From contig NC_002678.2 in the NCBI RefSeq assembly GCF_000009625.1, positions 1,116,001 through 1,180,000 on the forward strand: a DNA stretch of 64,000 nucleotides, written 5' to 3'. The notes below the pieces were generated by a model. That model was not told where the DNA came from, ran no database searches, and was given only the letters and a program-made list of their open reading frames with translations. This document shows, piece by piece, positions 8,238 through 18,719 of the stretch. The DNA comes from Mesorhizobium japonicum MAFF 303099. Its GTDB lineage: Bacteria > Pseudomonadota > Alphaproteobacteria > Rhizobiales > Rhizobiaceae. A program made the position numbers and the translations under genes. Position 1 is the first letter of the stretch. Every line of letters begins with the position of its first letter.

Positions 8238-9523
8238 TACTCGTACCTCAAGGCTTCGACCGGATCGAGGCGAGCCGCCCGCCATGCCGGAAACACCGTT
8301 GCCAGGAAGGACAGCCCAAGCGCCATGATGATGACATAGGTCGTCTCGCGCGGATCCATCTTCGCCGGCAGCTGGCTGAGGAAATAGAGCTCCGGATTGA
8401 ACAGCACCTTGCCGGTCATCCAGGAGAAGAACTGGCGGATCGATTCTATGTTGGTGCAGATGACGACGCCGAGCAGCACGCCGGCGAGCGTGCCGGTGAC
8501 GCCGATCGCCGCCCCCGTCATCAGGAAGATGCGCAGGATGGCGCCGCGCGAGGCGCCCATGGTGCGCAGGATGGCGATGTCGTGCCCCTTGTCCTTCACC
8601 AGCATGATCAGTCCCGAAATGATGTTGAGCGCCGCCACCAGCACGATCAGCGTCAGGATCATGAACATGACGTTGCGCTCGACCTGCAGGGCGGAAAAGA
8701 ACGTCTCGTTACGCTGGCGCCAGTCGACCATGTCGATCGGCCGCTGCGCCGCCTCTTCCACCTTCGGTTTCAGCGCGTCGACATTGTCGGGATTGTCGAC
8801 ATAGATTTCGATCGTCTGCGCGCGGCCATCCATGTTGAAATAGAGCTGCGCTTCGGAGAACGGCATGTAGACGATGGACGTGTCATACTCCGACATACCG
8901 ACTTCGAAGATCGCCGCGATCTTGTAGCCTTTCATGCGCGGCGTCGTGCCGATCGGCGTCACGTCGCCATCGGGCGAGATGAGCGTGATGGTGTCGCCGA
9001 GCGTCAGGCCGAGATTCTGCGCCATGCGCTTGCCGATGGCGACGCCCTCGCCCGAATCGAAACTGGCGAGCGAACCCTGCTTGATGTTGTTGGCGACGAT
9101 GGCGATCTTGCCGAGATCTTCGCCCCTGATACCGCGCACCAGCGCGCCGGTGCCGCCGCCGACATTGCCTTGCGCCAGCACTTGGCCGTCGATCAGCGGA
9201 ATGGCGTATTTGACGCCGGGCACGCCGTTGATGCGGCCGGCGACCTGGGCGTAGTCCTCAAGCGGCGAATCGAGCGGCTGCACGATCAGATGGCCGTTGA
9301 CGCCAAGGATGCGCGTCAAAAGTTCGGCGCGGAACCCGTTCATCACGGCCATGACGACGATCAGCGTCGCCACCCCCAGCATGATGCCGAGGAAAGAGAT
9401 CGAGGCGATGACCGAGATCACCGTCTCCTTGCGCCGCGAGCGCAAATAGCGCCAGGCAACCGTGCGCTCGAAGAAGGAGAACGGGCCGGCGCCCGCCGAT
9501 CTTGCCGCCGCCGCCTCGCTCAT
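8237..9523 (-). CDS. lolC: Lipoprotein-releasing system permease (LolC/LolE family)
   Basis: This 428-residue permease has an N-terminal membrane helix (residues about 28-50), a large periplasmic MacB-like domain and three C-terminal helices of the FtsX type. Family features include [15 protein letters not shown] at the N-terminus and [21 protein letters not shown]. The organism appears to have a single LolC/E-type gene here rather than the two of E. coli, so it may act as a homodimer (inference). It overlaps the proS stop by 4 bp (ATGA). Confidence 0.9.
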   Translation of the reverse strand: MSEAAAARSAGAGPFSFFERTVAWRYLRSRRKETVISVIASISFLGIMLGVATLIVVMAVMNGFRAELLTRILGVNGHLIVQPLDSPLEDYAQVAGRINGVPGVKYAIPLIDGQVLAQGNVGGGTGALVRGIRGEDLGKIAIVANNIKQGSLASFDSGEGVAIGKRMAQNLGLTLGDTITLISPDGDVTPIGTTPRMKGYKIAAIFEVGMSEYDTSIVYMPFSEAQLYFNMDGRAQTIEIYVDNPDNVDALKPKVEEAAQRPIDMVDWRQRNETFFSALQVERNVMFMILTLIVLVAALNIISGLIMLVKDKGHDIAILRTMGASRGAILRIFLMTGAAIGVTGTLAGVLLGVVICTNIESIRQFFSWMTGKVLFNPELYFLSQLPAKMDPRETTYVIIMALGLSFLATVFPAWRAARLDPVEALRYE

Positions 9524-10848
9524 GCGGCGACACCAAAGCGTTTTTTCGCGTCGGCGATGGGCAGCGTTTCGCGTTCGCCGGTCCTGCGATTCTTGATCTC
9601 GACCTCGCCGGCGGCCACGCCGCGCGGTCCGACGATCACTTGCCAGGGCAGCCCGATCAGGTCGGCTGTGGCGAACTTGCCGCCCGGCCGCTGGTCGGTG
9701 TCGTCATAGAGAACATCCTTGCCGGCCGCGGTGAAGGCGGCATTCAGCTCTTCGCTGACACGGTCGCAATCGGCGTCGCCCACTTTCATGTTGATCAGGC
9801 CGATGTCGAACGGCGCCACGGCGTCGGGCCAGATGATGCCGTTCTCATCATGGCTGGCTTCGATGATCGCCGCGACCAGGCGCGACGGGCCGATGCCGTA
9901 GGAGCCGCCGGAGGCGAAATGGTCCTTGCCGTCCGGTCCGGTCACCTTGGCGCCCATCGGCTTGGAATACTTCTCGCCGAAATGGAAGATGTGGCCAACC
10001 TCGATGCCGCGTGCCGAAACCTTGTCGCTCTCGGGCACCTTTTCCCAGGCGGCTTCGTCATGCATCTCGTCGGTGGCGGCGTAGGGCGTCGTCCATGTCT
10101 TGACGATATCCGCGATCTCGCCGTCATTGGCGAAATCGGTATTGGCGCCCGGCACGGCAAGCGAAAGATAGTCACGATGGCAGAAAACCTGGCTTTCGCC
10201 GGTATCGGCCAGGATGATGAATTCGTGGCTGAGGTCGCCGCCGATCGGCCCGGTGTCGGCGCGCATGGGAATCGCCTGCAGGCCCATGCGGGTAAAGGTC
10301 CTGAGGTAGGAGACGAACATCCGGTTGTATGCAGACCTCGCGCCCTCGAAGTCGAGGTCGAAGGAATAGGCGTCCTTCATCAGGAACTCGCGCGAACGCA
10401 TGACGCCGAAGCGCGGCCGCACCTCGTCACGGAACTTCCACTGGATGTGGTAGAGGTTGAGCGGCAAATCCTTGTAGGATTTCACATAGGCGCGGAAGAT
10501 CTCGGTGACCATTTCCTCGTTGGTCGGGCCGTAGAGCATGTCGCGATCCTGGCGGTCCTTGATGCGCAGCATCTCCTTGCCATAGTCATTGTAGCGGCCG
10601 CTTTCGCGCCACAGATCGGCCGACTGGATGGTCGGCATCAGGATCTCCAGCGCGCCGGCGCGGTTCTGCTCCTCGCGGATGATCTGGCAGACCTTGTCCA
10701 GCACCCGCTTGCCAAGTGGCAGCCAGGAAAAACTGCCCTGCCCCTGCTGGCGGATCATGCCGGCACGCAGCATCAGCCGATGTGAGACGATCTCGGCCTC
10801 GCGCGGATTTTCTTTGAGGATAGGCAGGAAATAGCGCGACAAACGCAT
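9520..10848 (-). CDS. proS: Prolyl-tRNA synthetase
   Basis: This class II aminoacyl-tRNA synthetase has 442 residues, the short alphaproteobacterial form that lacks the editing insertion found in the roughly 570-residue bacterial enzyme. It shows motif 2-like sequence ([25 protein letters not shown]), a catalytic-core [19 protein letters not shown] motif 3 region and a C-terminal anticodon-binding domain. It is the first gene of the proS-lolC-lolD unit. Confidence 0.95.
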   Translation of the reverse strand: MRLSRYFLPILKENPREAEIVSHRLMLRAGMIRQQGQGSFSWLPLGKRVLDKVCQIIREEQNRAGALEILMPTIQSADLWRESGRYNDYGKEMLRIKDRQDRDMLYGPTNEEMVTEIFRAYVKSYKDLPLNLYHIQWKFRDEVRPRFGVMRSREFLMKDAYSFDLDFEGARSAYNRMFVSYLRTFTRMGLQAIPMRADTGPIGGDLSHEFIILADTGESQVFCHRDYLSLAVPGANTDFANDGEIADIVKTWTTPYAATDEMHDEAAWEKVPESDKVSARGIEVGHIFHFGEKYSKPMGAKVTGPDGKDHFASGGSYGIGPSRLVAAIIEASHDENGIIWPDAVAPFDIGLINMKVGDADCDRVSEELNAAFTAAGKDVLYDDTDQRPGGKFATADLIGLPWQVIVGPRGVAAGEVEIKNRRTGERETLPIADAKKRFGVAA

Positions 10849-11180
10849 GGACTGGTCCGTGAATGAGAACGGCCACGCCAGAATCGGCGCGACGCAGGCT
10901 TGCTTGCCCCGGCTTCATAGCCATTTCATGACGGAATGGAAACCCGGGCATGGCGGCACATCAGCGCGCTACGGCCCAGAATACTCCGGTTTCCGGACCA
11001 GGCCGCGCCGGCATCGAGCCTGACAAACCTCTTCGGATTTGGCCGCCAATTCTTTGCGCGCGTCAATCCAGAACATGCCGCAAAGGCTCCGCCGAGCCTT
11101 GCTGGTCGTTTCCCAAGCAAAGCATGCCACACTATTGTGCAGTGCAGCACGAGAATGCCTGTTTCGAGGCAAAATTCTTC
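10849..11180. other. Intergenic region upstream of proS, no supported gene
   Basis: About 330 bp between the proS start and the small-RNA promoter. It must hold the promoter of the minus-strand proS-lol unit, but I could not identify a convincing one. Short open frames here have no recognisable domain or ribosome-binding site. Confidence 0.35.
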
Positions 11181-11209
11181 GTGACATTTTCATTCGGCTT
11201 AGGCTAGTG
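11181..11209 (+). promoter_or_regulatory. Candidate sigma-70 promoter for the small RNA
   Basis: GTGACA at 11181-11186 and CTAGTG at 11204-11209 are separated by 17 bp, resembling the rhizobial CTTGAC-N17-CTATAT consensus. A transcript would start at about 11212-11216, at the base of the first predicted hairpin. Confidence 0.45.
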
Positions 11210-11211
11210 TG

Positions 11212-11364
11212 CCGCGATAACCGAGAGGGCGGAGAAAAATCTGCCCTCCTACGCGGTCAAAGTCTTGGGAGGATGCGATCTAGGCGCGGTTACTCGCTGC
11301 CGCCGGAAACCGGAAACAGATCGGACGCGTTTAATTGCAAGGCCTCGTGCCTTGCATTTTTTTT
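11212..11364 (+). ncRNA. Candidate small RNA of about 150 nt
   Basis: There is no open frame of note, but the segment is highly structured. A nested hairpin has an outer stem CCGCG (11212-11216) with CGCGG (11252-11256) and an inner 9-bp stem GAGGGCGGA (11225-11233) with TCTGCCCTC (11240-11248), containing one G-U pair. A small CCGG-AAA-CCGG hairpin lies near 11313. The segment ends in a strong intrinsic terminator and begins just after a promoter-like sequence. It does not carry the SRP RNA signature, and its local 5' hairpin does not suggest 6S RNA. I cannot assign it to a known family. Confidence 0.5.
11336..11364 (+). terminator. Rho-independent terminator of the small RNA
   Basis: An 8-bp perfect stem, TGCAAGGC (11336-11343) with GCCTTGCA (11349-11356), closes a 5-base loop CTCGT and is followed by eight T residues (11357-11364). 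It is oriented to end plus-strand transcripts. The nearest plus-strand genes upstream are far away, so it points to an RNA gene in the gap. Confidence 0.8.
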
Positions 11365-11502
11365 GTGCAATCATCCGGTTAGCTTGGCGAGTTGCCAAGC
11401 CACATGACGCGGCGTCAGCAGGCATGCGACTGCGGAGCACGGCGGCGTCTCAAACCCCGTCCGCAGCTTACCAATACTGTAAGAGTACCCTTGGCGGCCG
11501 AT

Positions 11503-11787
11503 CTATTTCGCCGGGGTCTGGCCGAAATCCGGCACGATATGCGGGATGTCGTTGAGGCTGTAGCCGAGCCCGTGCGTCAGCCCATAGAAAATGCCCATGA
11601 GGATCGCCGTGGCGATGGTGGTGCGGATCACCGCGCGCAGCATATGCGGCCCGCGCGGCGCGCTTGGAACCGTGCCCAGCGTCACGTCATGATCGTCGTC
11701 CTGCGTCCTAACGCTGAACGGCAGCACGGCGAACAGCACCACCCACCAGGTCGCGAAAAACAGGGCGGTGAACGAAACCCAGCTCAT
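11503..11787 (-). CDS. DUF1467 family membrane protein
   Basis: This 94-residue protein has two transmembrane helices (about residues 5-23 and 53-75). The motif FFATWWVVLFAVLPFSVRTQ is typical of DUF1467, a small alphaproteobacterial membrane family of unknown function. It overlaps the mce stop codon by 4 bp (ATGA) and is translationally coupled to it. The C-terminus faces the small-RNA terminator region. Confidence 0.88.
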   Translation of the reverse strand: MSWVSFTALFFATWWVVLFAVLPFSVRTQDDDHDVTLGTVPSAPRGPHMLRAVIRTTIATAILMGIFYGLTHGLGYSLNDIPHIVPDFGQTPAK

Positions 11788-12188
11788 GATTGCTCCAGTT
11801 CGATCAGCGTGCCGAAGAAATCCTTCGGATGCAGGAACAGCACCGGCTTGCCATGCGCGCCGGTTCTCGGATTGCCGTCGCCCAGCACGCGCGCGCCGGC
11901 GCCCTTGAGCTGGTCGCGCGCAGCCAGGATGTCGTCGACCTCGTAGCAGAGATGATGCATGCCGCCCGACGGGTTCTTGGCCAGGAACGCGGCGATCGGA
12001 GAGCCCTCGCCCAGCGGTTCCAGCAACTCGATCTTGGTGTTGCCGACATTGACGAACACCACCGTAACGCCATGCTCCGGCAAAGCCTGCGGCTCCGTCA
12101 CTTCGGCGCCAAGCGTGTTGCGGTAGACGGCAACGGCAGCGGCCAGATCCGGCACCGCAAGCGCGACATGGTTGAGGCGTCCAAGCAT
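11784..12188 (-). CDS. mce: Methylmalonyl-CoA epimerase
   Basis: The enzyme interconverts (2R)- and (2S)-methylmalonyl-CoA, the step before the B12-dependent methylmalonyl-CoA mutase. This 134-residue protein is a single VOC/glyoxalase-fold domain, with metal-ligand regions LNHVALAVPDL, MHHLCYEVDD and GTLIELEQS. The ATG at 12188 is preferred because the product then begins MLGRLNHVA, matching the family; an upstream ATG at 12227 adds 13 residues. Confidence 0.93.
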   Translation of the reverse strand: MLGRLNHVALAVPDLAAAVAVYRNTLGAEVTEPQALPEHGVTVVFVNVGNTKIELLEPLGEGSPIAAFLAKNPSGGMHHLCYEVDDILAARDQLKGAGARVLGDGNPRTGAHGKPVLFLHPKDFFGTLIELEQS

Positions 12189-12347
12189 GTGCGAGCTATC
12201 TCTCTTCTGTCCAGTGGCTGGCGTCATACGGCAAATCGGCTGAGATCAACAGCCATTCACCAGGCGCGCACTGTCGCACTTTGGTGAACATTCTGCCGAA
12301 TCACGATCGAGGCTATTCCGGCCGGCGACCGCAAAGTACAAACGGCA

Positions 12348-13211
12348 ATGTCTTACATCCGCCCTGCCCGCGCCCGCGTTTTCACCTTCGATCTCGGCTC
12401 ATTCAAGATTGCTGCCTTGCTCGACGCTGTCGACATCAGAGACAACCTCGCGGCAGCTTTCGCGGCCGGACAGCCGCCAACCGCGGTGCATCAACTCGCG
12501 GTCTCGAACTTCATCGACCGGGATCGATTCGAGCATTGTTTCATCCCGACGCTGATCGACACCGGATTCGAAAGGATTCTGTTCGATACCGGATGCGGCG
12601 ATGAGGGCAGTTCACTCCTGGACTGCTTGCAGGACCTTGGGCTCGGGCCTGATGATATCGATGTGGTGGTCATCACCCACGGCCACCCGGACCACATCGG
12701 TGGGCTTATCAGCAACGGCAAACCCGTTTTCGGCCGGGCACGCTATGTGTTCGGCAAGGCTGAATTCGCTTTCTGGACCGAGGCAACAGCGGTGCGCGCG
12801 GCCAGGTTGGCCAACCGTGATCTGTTCCGGCAGATTTGCACCGGGCTGGCTGACCGGGCAACGTTCATAGCGCCTGGAGATGAGGTGCTGCCGGGCATTA
12901 CCGCCATCGACGCGTCAGGCCATTCCCCCGGCCTGCTGGCATTTCTCGTCGAAAGCGGCGGCCAGCGATTGCTGATCTGGTCGGATGCGTTCCTGCACTA
13001 TGTCGTGTCCATCCAGCATCCGGAGTGGCATGCGGATTTCGATGATGACAAGGAACGGGCGATTGAGACGCGCAAGCGTTTGCTGAAGATGGCGGCGGAC
13101 CAGCGCCTGCTGGTTGCCGGCCATCACATGCCGTTTCCAGGCCTGGGCTACATCGAATCGGTGAACGGTTCTTTTCGCTGGCTTCCGGTCAGCTATCAGC
13201 TGAACGGGTAG
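12348..13211 (+). CDS. MBL-fold metallo-hydrolase
   Basis: This 287-residue protein has the metallo-beta-lactamase motif THGHPDHIGG (HxHxDH), a downstream histidine (DASGHSPG), an aspartate (IWSDAFLH) and a C-terminal GHHMPFPG histidine, so it has a complete binuclear zinc site. The domain arrangement is shared with lactonase-like MBL proteins, but substrate cannot be read from sequence. The gene stands alone on the plus strand between mce and RNase J and is convergent with RNase J. Confidence 0.85.
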   Translation: MSYIRPARARVFTFDLGSFKIAALLDAVDIRDNLAAAFAAGQPPTAVHQLAVSNFIDRDRFEHCFIPTLIDTGFERILFDTGCGDEGSSLLDCLQDLGLGPDDIDVVVITHGHPDHIGGLISNGKPVFGRARYVFGKAEFAFWTEATAVRAARLANRDLFRQICTGLADRATFIAPGDEVLPGITAIDASGHSPGLLAFLVESGGQRLLIWSDAFLHYVVSIQHPEWHADFDDDKERAIETRKRLLKMAADQRLLVAGHHMPFPGLGYIESVNGSFRWLPVSYQLNG

Positions 13212-13228
13212 CGAACCGCTGCCGCCCC

Positions 13229-14899
13229 TCACCTGGTGACGAAAACCGTAACCAGTGGCTTCTTGCCCCAGGCTTCGTTGGCAGCGCCGCGCACCGCGCG
13301 CCGCACCGCTTCCTGAACCAGGTCGAGGTCTTTGCGCCGCTGGCGGGGAATCGAATCGACCGCACCGACGGCCGCATCGATCATCAGATCCTCCAGCGTC
13401 TCGCCGCTGGCGTCGGCCTCGGCGACGCCGATGGCGACCAGATCGGGATCACCGGCCAGTTCGTATTTGTCGTCGAGCACGACATTGACCGCGACATGGC
13501 CGGCAAAGGACAGTTTGCGCCGGTCGCGAATGCCCATCGCCTGGTCGGTGCCGATCAGATTGCCGTCCTTGTAGATGCGGCCGAACGGCACCTGGTCGAT
13601 GATGGTGGCGGGGCCGGGAGCAAGCCGCAGCATGTCGCCGTCGCGCACCTGCGCCACCTGGCCGATGCCGGATGTCGACATCAGCGATCCCTGGGCCACC
13701 AGATGCGCCGCCTCGCCATGCACGGGAACGCCGATCTGCGGGCGCACCCATTCATACATCTTGCGCAACTCGCTGCGCCGGGGATGGCCGGAGACATGTA
13801 CCAGCGCGTCGCCGTCCTCGATGATCTTGATGCCGAGATCGATGAGGCGGTTCTTGATCTCGAGGATCGCCTTCTCGTTGCCGGGAATGGTGCGTGAGGA
13901 AAACACCACCGTGTCGCCCGCCGTCAGCGACACCGATTTCATCTCGTCGCGCGACAGTTTCGCCAGCGCCGCCAGCGGCTCGCCCTGGCTGCCGGTGCAG
14001 ATGATGACCAGGTTTTCGCGCGGGATGAAGCCGAAATCCTCCTCCGCAATGAACTCCGGCAGGCCGTCCATATAGCCGAGCTCGTCGGCGACATCGATGA
14101 CGCGCTTCAGCGAGCGGCCGAGCACCAGGCACTGGCGGCCGGCATCGCGCGCCGCCTTGGCAATGGAGACGATACGCCCGACGTTGGAGGAGAAGGTTGT
14201 CACGGCGACCCGGCCGACGGCACTCTGGATGACGCCCTTGAGCCCCTCGCCAACCGCCACTTCCGACGGTGATTCCCCTTCCCGCAGCGCATTGGTCGAA
14301 TCGCAGATCAGCGCCAGCACGCCCTTGTCGCCATAGGCACGAAACCGCGCCTCGTCGGTCTTCGGCCCGATCGTCGGTTCAGGATCGATCTTCCAGTCGC
14401 CGGTGTGGATGACGGTGCCGGCCGGCGTGGTGATGGCCAGCGACATCGGCTCGGGGATCGAGTGCGCCACCGGAATGGCTTCGATCTCGAACGGACCGAC
14501 GGTGAATTTCTCGCCGGCCCGATAGATCGTAAGCGGAATCTTCGGTGCCCCCTGCTCGCCCTGCCGCTTGGCTTCCAGCAGCCCGGCACTGAACGGCGTC
14601 ATCCATACCGGCGCCTTCAGCTTCGGCCAGGTGTCGAGCAGCGCGCCGTAATGGTCTTCATGCGCGTGGGTGATGATGATGCCACGCAGATTGGCGAGGT
14701 TTTCCTCGATGAAGCGCGTGTCGGGCAGGATCAGGTCGACGCCCGGATGCGCCGCGTCGGGAAAGGTGACGCCGACATCGATGACGATCCATTCGCGCGC
14801 ACTCGGCGGGCCGTAGCCGTAGAGGGCGAAGTTCATGCCGATCTCGCCGACGCCGCCGAGCGGCACGAAGACGAGTTCGGCGTTTTCCGCTTTCGCCAT
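13229..14899 (-). CDS. rnj: Ribonuclease J
   Basis: RNase J is an MBL/beta-CASP endo- and 5'-3' exoribonuclease for rRNA and mRNA maturation. The 556-residue protein has the metal-binding motif THAHEDHYG, a later metal-ligand region (IHTGDWKID), the beta-CASP signature STNALREGESPSE and the C-terminal histidine motif VHVSGHPRRSEL. Length matches the family. It follows birA at 33 bp and is part of the nuo-birA-rnj co-directional block common in rhizobia. Confidence 0.95.
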   Translation of the reverse strand: MAKAENAELVFVPLGGVGEIGMNFALYGYGPPSAREWIVIDVGVTFPDAAHPGVDLILPDTRFIEENLANLRGIIITHAHEDHYGALLDTWPKLKAPVWMTPFSAGLLEAKRQGEQGAPKIPLTIYRAGEKFTVGPFEIEAIPVAHSIPEPMSLAITTPAGTVIHTGDWKIDPEPTIGPKTDEARFRAYGDKGVLALICDSTNALREGESPSEVAVGEGLKGVIQSAVGRVAVTTFSSNVGRIVSIAKAARDAGRQCLVLGRSLKRVIDVADELGYMDGLPEFIAEEDFGFIPRENLVIICTGSQGEPLAALAKLSRDEMKSVSLTAGDTVVFSSRTIPGNEKAILEIKNRLIDLGIKIIEDGDALVHVSGHPRRSELRKMYEWVRPQIGVPVHGEAAHLVAQGSLMSTSGIGQVAQVRDGDMLRLAPGPATIIDQVPFGRIYKDGNLIGTDQAMGIRDRRKLSFAGHVAVNVVLDDKYELAGDPDLVAIGVAEADASGETLEDLMIDAAVGAVDSIPRQRRKDLDLVQEAVRRAVRGAANEAWGKKPLVTVFVTR

Positions 14900-14932
14900 G
14901 ATTTTTCCCTTCCTGGCCCTCAGGCCAGCCCA

Positions 14933-15754
14933 TTATACCCGAGCGGACGCCACTGCGCCGAAATGCACGTCGCCGGCCGCGATCGTCAGGACAGTCCCCT
15001 CATCGTCGCGGATCACGAAACGGCAGTCCTCGTCAATGGTCTCGAACACCCCACGCACCACATTACCGTCAATTCTGACGGCAACCTCGCCGCCAAGTCC
15101 CGCCGCGCGCGCCAGCCAGCGCCGCCTGACGGCAGAGAGGCCGCGGCCTTCATCCCACAGACGGGCATTCTCGCTCCAGGCATCGGACAGCGCCAGGAAC
15201 AGCGTCTCGGCATCGCATGTCGCGCCCAGAGCCTGCAGCGATGTCGCGGGATAAGGCAAATCCTTAGGGTGCGCCACCACATTGACGCCGATGCCGACCG
15301 CCACCGCAAAGCGGCCACCCTCCAGTATCGCCGACTCCAGCAGGATGCCGGCGAGCTTCGCGCCCGAGGCAAGCACATCGTTCGGCCATTTCAGCTCGAA
15401 ACGGTTTTGTCCCTGGCTCGCGCCATCAAGCCCGACGGCGACGCGGCCTTTCGGCACCACGGCGTCGAGTGCGTCGGCAAGCGACAGGCCGGCGACGAAA
15501 CCCAGCGTCGCGGCGAGGCGCAGTTCACCACCGGTGATGACGAGCAGGGTCGCCGCGAGATTGCCTTCAGGCGACACCCAGGCGCGGCCGCGCCGGCCAC
15601 GCCCGCTTTCCTGCTTCTTGGAAACGACCCACAGCCTGCCCGGGTCGCCTGCCCTTGCGTGGTCCAGCGCCACCGTGTTGGTGGAGCCGACGCTGTCATG
15701 GGCCTCGAGCCGGAACCCTTCCGACAACGAGGTTGGGGCCAGCCGAAATGCCAT
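14933..15754 (-). CDS. birA: Biotin--[acetyl-CoA-carboxylase] ligase
   Basis: This 273-residue protein attaches biotin to carboxylase carrier domains. It shows the biotin/AMP-binding motif ESGRGRRGRAW, the KWPNDVL motif and LAGILLE, followed by a small C-terminal domain. It lacks the N-terminal DNA-binding domain of E. coli BirA, so it should act only as a ligase. I chose the ATG at 15754, 4 bp after the nuoN stop; an upstream ATG at 15790 lies inside nuoN. Confidence 0.93.
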   Translation of the reverse strand: MAFRLAPTSLSEGFRLEAHDSVGSTNTVALDHARAGDPGRLWVVSKKQESGRGRRGRAWVSPEGNLAATLLVITGGELRLAATLGFVAGLSLADALDAVVPKGRVAVGLDGASQGQNRFELKWPNDVLASGAKLAGILLESAILEGGRFAVAVGIGVNVVAHPKDLPYPATSLQALGATCDAETLFLALSDAWSENARLWDEGRGLSAVRRRWLARAAGLGGEVAVRIDGNVVRGVFETIDEDCRFVIRDDEGTVLTIAAGDVHFGAVASARV

Positions 15755-15758
15755 CCCG

Positions 15759-17195
15759 TCAGAAAAATGTCTTGGCGGCGGCTTCGGCATAGGTGCCGAT
15801 CGGTCCGCCGATCAGCACATAGAACAGCACGAAGGCGCCGCAGACGCCGAGCACGACACGCAATTCGCTGGCCATCGGCACGAAGCCGCCGACCGGTTCG
15901 TCGAACCACATGATCTTGATGATGCGCAGATAGTAATAGGCGCCCACCACCGAGGCCAGCACGCCGATGATCGCCAGCGCGTAGAGGTTGGCGTTGATGG
16001 CGGCGAGGAAGACATACCACTTCCCCCAGAAGCCGGCGAGCGGCGGAATGCCGGCCAGCGAGAACATCAGGATGGTGAGGATCGTCGCCATGATCGGGTT
16101 GGTCGAAGACAGCCCGGCCAGGTCGCTGATCTGTTCGACATTGCCTTCCTTGCGCCGCATGGCGAGGATGAAGGCGAAGGTGCCCAGCGTCATCACCAGA
16201 TAGATCAGCATGTAGATGGCGACGCCACGCACGCCGGCCTGGCTGTTGGCGGCAAGGCCGACCAGCGCGTAGCCCATATGGCCGATCGAGGAATAGGCCA
16301 TCAGCCGCTTGATGTTGCTCTGGCCGATGGCGGCGAAGGCGCCGAGCGCCATCGAGGCGATCGAGATGAAGACGATGATCTGCTGCCAGTCGGCGGCGAT
16401 CGGCTTGAAAGCGCCCATGGTGACGCGCACGATCAATGCCATTGCCGCCATCTTGGGGGCTGCCGCCAGGAAGGCGGTCACGGGCGTCGGTGCGCCTTCA
16501 TAGACGTCGGGCGTCCACATATGGAACGGCACCGCCGAGATCTTGAAGGCAAGGCCGGCAAGCACGAAGACCAGACCGAAAACGAGACCGAGCTGGCGCT
16601 GGCCACTGCCGAGCGCCGAGGCGATTTCCTGGAAACCGGTGTTGCCGGTGTAGCCGTAGACCAGGCTGATGCCGTAGAGCAGCATGCCCGACGACAGCGC
16701 GCCAAGGACGAAATACTTCAGGCCCGCCTCGGTCGAACGCAGATTGTCGCGGTTGATCGCCGCCAGCACGTAGATCGCCAGCGACTGCAGTTCGAGGCCG
16801 AGATAGAGCCCGATCATGCCGTTGGCCGAGATCATCAGCATCATGCCGAGCGTGCACAGCAGGATCAGCACCGGATATTCGAACTTGTCGAAACGCTCCG
16901 CCTTGGCAAAGCGCATCGACATGACGAGCGTCACCGCCGAGCCGACCAGCGCCAGCACCTTCATGAAGCGGGAGAAGGGATCCTGGATGAAGGCATTGCC
17001 ATAGGCGCTGCCCTGCCCCGTGGAAAAGATCAGCCAGACGCCGGCGACCACCAGCACGGCGACGGCAAGGCCGGTCACCGTATTGGCGGTGTTGGCGCGC
17101 GAATAGGCGCCGACCATCAGCAGCGCGAGCGCGCCGATGGCAAGGATCAGCTCGGGCGTCGAGAGCGACAGGCTGGAGAGAAGGTCCGGCGTCAT
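15759..17195 (-). CDS. nuoN: NADH-quinone oxidoreductase subunit N
   Basis: This antiporter-like membrane subunit of complex I contributes to proton pumping. The 478-residue protein has about 14 hydrophobic helices and the proton-channel core [19 protein letters not shown] with conserved lysines. The ATG at 17195 gives the usual N-terminus (TPDLLSSLS); a TTG three codons upstream is also in frame. It is the last nuo gene, followed directly by birA. Confidence 0.96.
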   Translation of the reverse strand: MTPDLLSSLSLSTPELILAIGALALLMVGAYSRANTANTVTGLAVAVLVVAGVWLIFSTGQGSAYGNAFIQDPFSRFMKVLALVGSAVTLVMSMRFAKAERFDKFEYPVLILLCTLGMMLMISANGMIGLYLGLELQSLAIYVLAAINRDNLRSTEAGLKYFVLGALSSGMLLYGISLVYGYTGNTGFQEIASALGSGQRQLGLVFGLVFVLAGLAFKISAVPFHMWTPDVYEGAPTPVTAFLAAAPKMAAMALIVRVTMGAFKPIAADWQQIIVFISIASMALGAFAAIGQSNIKRLMAYSSIGHMGYALVGLAANSQAGVRGVAIYMLIYLVMTLGTFAFILAMRRKEGNVEQISDLAGLSSTNPIMATILTILMFSLAGIPPLAGFWGKWYVFLAAINANLYALAIIGVLASVVGAYYYLRIIKIMWFDEPVGGFVPMASELRVVLGVCGAFVLFYVLIGGPIGTYAEAAAKTFF

Positions 17196-17213
17196 GGTTC
17201 GCAAAACCCCTGG

Positions 17214-18719
17214 TCAGTTCGCCGCCGCGGTTTGCGCGGCGCCGATGGATGCGGTGACATTGGTGACGAGCGACTTGACCGATTGGGCCGTCGCATCGAA
17301 GACGGGAGCGGGATAGACGCCGAAGAAGATGACCAGCGCGACCAGCGGGTAGATGATCACCTTCTCGCGCAGCGACAGGTCGAGCAGCCCCTTCAGGCTG
17401 TCCTTGGTCAGCGCGCCGAAGATCACCCGGCGGTAGAGCCAGAGCGCGTAGGCCGCCGACAGGATGACGCCGGTGGCGGCGAAGAACGCCACCCAGGTGT
17501 TGACCCGGAACACGCCGAGCATGGTCAGGAACTCGCCGACGAAGCCACTGGTGCCGGGCAGGCCGACATTGGCCATGGTGAAGACCATGAACACGGTGGC
17601 GTATTTCGGCATGTTGTTGACCAGGCCGCCATAGGCGGCGATCTCACGCGTGTGCATGCGGTCATAGATGACGCCGACGCACAGGAACAGCGCGCCGGAA
17701 ACGAGGCCGTGGCTGAGCATCTGGAAGATGGCGCCCTGCACGCCTTCCTGGTTCATGGCGAAGATGCCCATGGTGACGAAACCCATATGGGCGACGGACG
17801 AATAGGCGATCAGCTTCTTCATGTCGTCCTGCATCAGCGCCACCAGCGAGGTGTAGATGATGGCGACGACCGACAGCGTGAACACCAGCGGCGCGAACAT
17901 TTCCGACGCCAGCGGGAACATCGGCAGCGAGAAGCGCAGGAAGCCGTACCCACCCATCTTAAGCAGAATTGCGGCCAGGATCACCGAGCCCGCCGTCGGC
18001 GCCTCGACGTGCGCGTCGGGCAGCCAGGTGTGCACCGGCCACATCGGCATCTTCACCGCGAAGGAGGCAAAGAAGGCGAGCCATAGCCAGGTCTGCATGT
18101 TGGCCGGGAAGCTGTGCGTCAGAAGCGTTGGAATGTCGGTCGTGCCCGACTGATAGAACATCGCCATAATGGCGAGCAGCATCAGCACCGAGCCGGCAAG
18201 CGTATAAAGGAAGAACTTGAACGACGCGTAGACGCGCCGCTTGCCGCCCCAGACACCGATGATGATGAACATCGGGATCAGGCCGGCTTCGAAGAAAACG
18301 TAGAACAGCACGATATCCAGCGCGCAGAACACGCCGATCATCAGCGTTTCGAGCAGCAGGAAGGCGATCATGTAGGCCTTGACGCGCTTCTCGATCGCTT
18401 CCCACGAGGCCAGGATACAGAGCGGCATCAGGAACGTCGTCAGGATGACGAACAGCATGGAAATGCCGTCGACACCCATGTGGTAGGAAATGCCGGAGTC
18501 GAGCCAGGCGGCCTTTTCGACGAACTGGAAGCCGGACTGCGAATTGTCGAAGCCGGTCCAGATGAACACCGAGATGATGAAGGTAAATGTCGTCGTCAAC
18601 AGCGCGATGGCGCGAATGTTGCGGCGCGCGTTTTCGCTATCATCCCGGATGAACAGGATAAGCAGCACACCAACCAGCGGCAGGAAGGTGACCAGCGAGA
18701 GGATTGGCCAGGCGGTCAT
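17214..18719 (-). CDS. nuoM: NADH-quinone oxidoreductase subunit M
   Basis: This is the second antiporter-like subunit of complex I, 501 residues with about 14 transmembrane helices. Conserved channel residues appear in [16 protein letters not shown] (key Glu) and [18 protein letters not shown]. The start codon overlaps the nuoL stop by one base (TGATG), indicating coupled translation. Confidence 0.97.
   Translation of the reverse strand: MTAWPILSLVTFLPLVGVLLILFIRDDSENARRNIRAIALLTTTFTFIISVFIWTGFDNSQSGFQFVEKAAWLDSGISYHMGVDGISMLFVILTTFLMPLCILASWEAIEKRVKAYMIAFLLLETLMIGVFCALDIVLFYVFFEAGLIPMFIIIGVWGGKRRVYASFKFFLYTLAGSVLMLLAIMAMFYQSGTTDIPTLLTHSFPANMQTWLWLAFFASFAVKMPMWPVHTWLPDAHVEAPTAGSVILAAILLKMGGYGFLRFSLPMFPLASEMFAPLVFTLSVVAIIYTSLVALMQDDMKKLIAYSSVAHMGFVTMGIFAMNQEGVQGAIFQMLSHGLVSGALFLCVGVIYDRMHTREIAAYGGLVNNMPKYATVFMVFTMANVGLPGTSGFVGEFLTMLGVFRVNTWVAFFAATGVILSAAYALWLYRRVIFGALTKDSLKGLLDLSLREKVIIYPLVALVIFFGVYPAPVFDATAQSVKSLVTNVTASIGAAQTAAAN

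Noticed and set aside
11212..11364. Assignment of the small RNA to 6S RNA or SRP RNA
   Set aside because: The SRP tetraloop and GGAAGCAGC signature are absent, and the 5' end folds locally rather than pairing with the 3' end as in 6S RNA.
15282..18086. A 934-codon open frame on the plus strand antisense to birA, nuoN and nuoM
   Set aside because: It is rich in His, Asp, Gln and Arg with no domain, as expected for the mirror frame of GC-rich genes; the minus-strand genes are clear.
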